Source of the DNA: Natronohydrobacter thiooxidans
GTDB taxonomy: Bacteria > Pseudomonadota > Alphaproteobacteria > Rhodobacterales > Rhodobacteraceae
Assembly: GCF_001884735.1 (NCBI RefSeq)
Contig: NZ_MJAP01000019.1
Coordinates: 25,389 to 89,388, forward strand
Direction: 5' to 3'
Length of the DNA: 64,000 nt
Shown: positions 62,768-64,000 of the stretch, piece after piece
Layout: every line of letters begins with the position of its first letter
Numbering within the stretch: the stretch's first letter is position 1
The notes under the pieces: generated by a model
Told to the model about the DNA's origin: nothing
Database searches by the model: none
Seen by the model: only the letters and a program-made list of their open reading frames with translations
Program-made: the position numbers and the translations under genes

Positions 62768-63604
62768 TCACTCGCCTTCCTTCTTCTCGGCTTCAACCTG
62801 AGCCTCGGCCTCTGCCAGCGCAGCATCCTGCGCCGCGGCTTCAGCTTCCAGCGCAGCCAGACGTGCGGCTTCTTCCTCGGCAGCAGCCGCAGCGGCAGCT
62901 TCCTCAGCAGCCTTGCGTGCGGCATCAGCAGCGGATTTCAGCGCGGCAGGCAGGATCGCATTCTCGGGGAAGGGTTTCTTCACCGCATCCTTGATCGTGA
63001 CCCAGCCACCTTTCGAGCCCGGCACAGCACCCTTGACCATGATCAGGCCGCGATCGCTGTCGGTCTTGACGACCTGCAGGTTCTGCGTGGTGACACGGGC
63101 AGCGCCCATGTGACCGGCCATCTTCTTGCCTTTGAACACCTTGCCAGGATCCTGACACTGCCCGGTCGAGCCGTGCGAGCGGTGGCTGATCGACACACCA
63201 TGCGAGGCGCGAAGACCACCGAAGTTGTGGCGCTTCATCGCACCAGCAAACCCCTTACCGATCGAGGTGCCTGCAATATCGACGAACTGACCCGCGAAAT
63301 AGTGGTCAGCCGTGATCTCTTCACCGACTTCGATCAGGTTCTCGGGGCTCACGCGGAATTCGGCCAGCTTGCGCTTGGGCGCAACATTGGCGCGCGCGAA
63401 ATGGCCACGCATCGGCGCGGAGACGCGCTTTGCCTTGGCCGTACCGGCGCCAAGCTGAACAGCCGTGTAGCCATCCTTGTCAGCGGTGCGGGTCGAGACG
63501 ACCTGCAGCCCGTCCAGTTGCAGGACAGTCACGGGAACTTGCCGCCCGTCCTCCAGAAACAGCCGGGTCATCCCCAGCTTCTTTGCAATCACTCCAGAGC
63601 GCAT
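62768..63604 (-). CDS. rplC: 50S ribosomal protein L3 with alanine/glutamate-rich tail
   Basis: 278 aa, against about 210 for E. coli L3. The L3 core (about 1-220) holds [49 protein letters not shown]; the Gln in that loop is the one methylated by PrmB in other bacteria. The last about 55 residues are Ala/Glu with scattered Arg and Lys, low-complexity and predicted helical. Similar tails occur in other Rhodobacterales; the role is unknown. Confidence 0.96.
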   Translation of the reverse strand: MRSGVIAKKLGMTRLFLEDGRQVPVTVLQLDGLQVVSTRTADKDGYTAVQLGAGTAKAKRVSAPMRGHFARANVAPKRKLAEFRVSPENLIEVGEEITADHYFAGQFVDIAGTSIGKGFAGAMKRHNFGGLRASHGVSISHRSHGSTGQCQDPGKVFKGKKMAGHMGAARVTTQNLQVVKTDSDRGLIMVKGAVPGSKGGWVTIKDAVKKPFPENAILPAALKSAADAARKAAEEAAAAAAAEEEAARLAALEAEAAAQDAALAEAEAQVEAEKKEGE

Positions 63605-63616
63605 TGTCCTGGTTCC

Positions 63617-63925
63617 TTAAACTTTGATCTCGACATCAACCCCGGCGGCGAGGTCGAGCTTCATCAGCGCGTCCACGGTCTGGGGGGTCGGGTCGACGAT
63701 GTCGAGCAGACGCTTATGCGTCCGGATTTCCCACTGGTCGCGCGACTTCTTGTCGATATGCGGGCCGCGCAGAACGGTGAATTTCTCGATCTTGTTGGGC
63801 AGCGGGATCGGACCGCGCACAGTTGCCCCCGTGCGCTTGGCCGTGTTGACGATTTCCTGCGTGCTGGCATCAAGCACGCGGTAATCGAAGGCCTTGAGCC
63901 GGATGCGGATATTCTGACCTTGCAT
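63617..63925 (-). CDS. rpsJ: 30S ribosomal protein S10
   Basis: 102 aa, [43 protein letters not shown], diagnostic; also NusE, the partner of NusB and NusG in antitermination. ATG 63925 has AAGGAAAAG upstream. It is 12 bases from rplC and 59 bases from the tuf stop, with a hairpin between. Confidence 0.98.
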   Translation of the reverse strand: MQGQNIRIRLKAFDYRVLDASTQEIVNTAKRTGATVRGPIPLPNKIEKFTVLRGPHIDKKSRDQWEIRTHKRLLDIVDPTPQTVDALMKLDLAAGVDVEIKV

Positions 63926-63942
63926 CTTCTTTTCCTTCGGAA

Positions 63943-63972
63943 GGAGCGGTGCGTGGAAACCACGCACCCTAC
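63943..63972. repeat. Palindromic repeat, variant copy 5 (after tuf)
   Basis: On the minus strand GTAGGGTGCGTG is shared with the other copies, but the centre is GTTTC and the second arm is CACGCACC followed by GCTCC. The stem GGTGCGTGG/CCACGCACC has nine pairs. It lies 12 bases beyond the stop of the upstream gene. Confidence 0.7.
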
Positions 63973-63984
63973 TCACAGCCTTGA

Positions 63985-64000
63985 TTACTTGATGATTTTC
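63985..64000 (-). CDS. tuf: 3' end of a gene at the right edge, probably elongation factor Tu
   Basis: Only the last four codons and TAA are visible: KIIK-stop on the minus strand. Alphaproteobacterial EF-Tu ends VVSKII(E/K) and is normally the gene directly upstream of rpsJ, so tuf is the best guess. The call rests mainly on position. Confidence 0.55.

Overview
The window is GC-rich chromosomal DNA of an alphaproteobacterium, most likely of the Rhodobacterales (Rhodobacteraceae or Roseobacteraceae). The evidence is the gene order miaB-phoH-ybeY-corC-lnt, the rpmH-rnpA-yidD-yidC-yihA-argB block, the ATP12-type F1 assembly chaperone, the alanine-rich tail on ribosomal protein L3, and a recurring GAGTATTTG element after minus-strand genes. 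No rRNA, phage, IS or CRISPR is visible; one tRNA gene is present.

Layout. 1-1111: 3' end of an endonuclease/exonuclease/phosphatase-family gene followed by two decayed tandem copies of that end. 1112-6534: housekeeping operon miaB, phoH, ybeY, corC, lnt. 6521-16022: mixed metabolic and DNA genes (deoA, thioesterase, EamA exporter, purD, xseA, aminotransferase, GNAT, mercaptopyruvate sulfurtransferase, zapE). 16096-32198: an accessory catabolic region of two GntR-controlled modules. Module 1 is a GntR regulator, an Asp/Glu/hydantoin-type racemase and a five-gene peptide/opine-type ABC transporter. Module 2 is a tripartite tricarboxylate-type transporter (tctC-tctA-tctB), two proline racemase-superfamily enzymes, a DapA-family lyase and a second GntR regulator; it looks like hydroxyproline catabolism. 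Each module has its own inverted-repeat operator, found at two distant promoters, which ties its genes into one regulon.

32358-49235: tRNA-Arg, an orphan histidine kinase, a flavoprotein disulfide reductase with a TVP38/DedA-like membrane protein, the rpmH-rnpA-yidD-ttcA-yidC-MOSC-engB-argB-ferredoxin-sixA block, an oppositely oriented rluC-HAD-ATP12 operon, a flavin/PNPOx-fold protein, rarA and a Deg-type periplasmic protease. 49350-64000: the S10-spc-alpha ribosomal protein cluster on the minus strand from tuf (only its last codons) through rpsJ to rplQ, including secY, adk and rpoA. It ends in a strong intrinsic terminator.

The less obvious content is non-coding. A palindromic repeat sits directly behind the stop codons of five minus-strand genes. 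A terminator followed by a promoter splits the ribosomal cluster between rplP and rpmC. There are large hairpins inside the ribosomal and transport operons, the two paired GntR operators, and the GAGTATTTG element that follows terminator-like hairpins.
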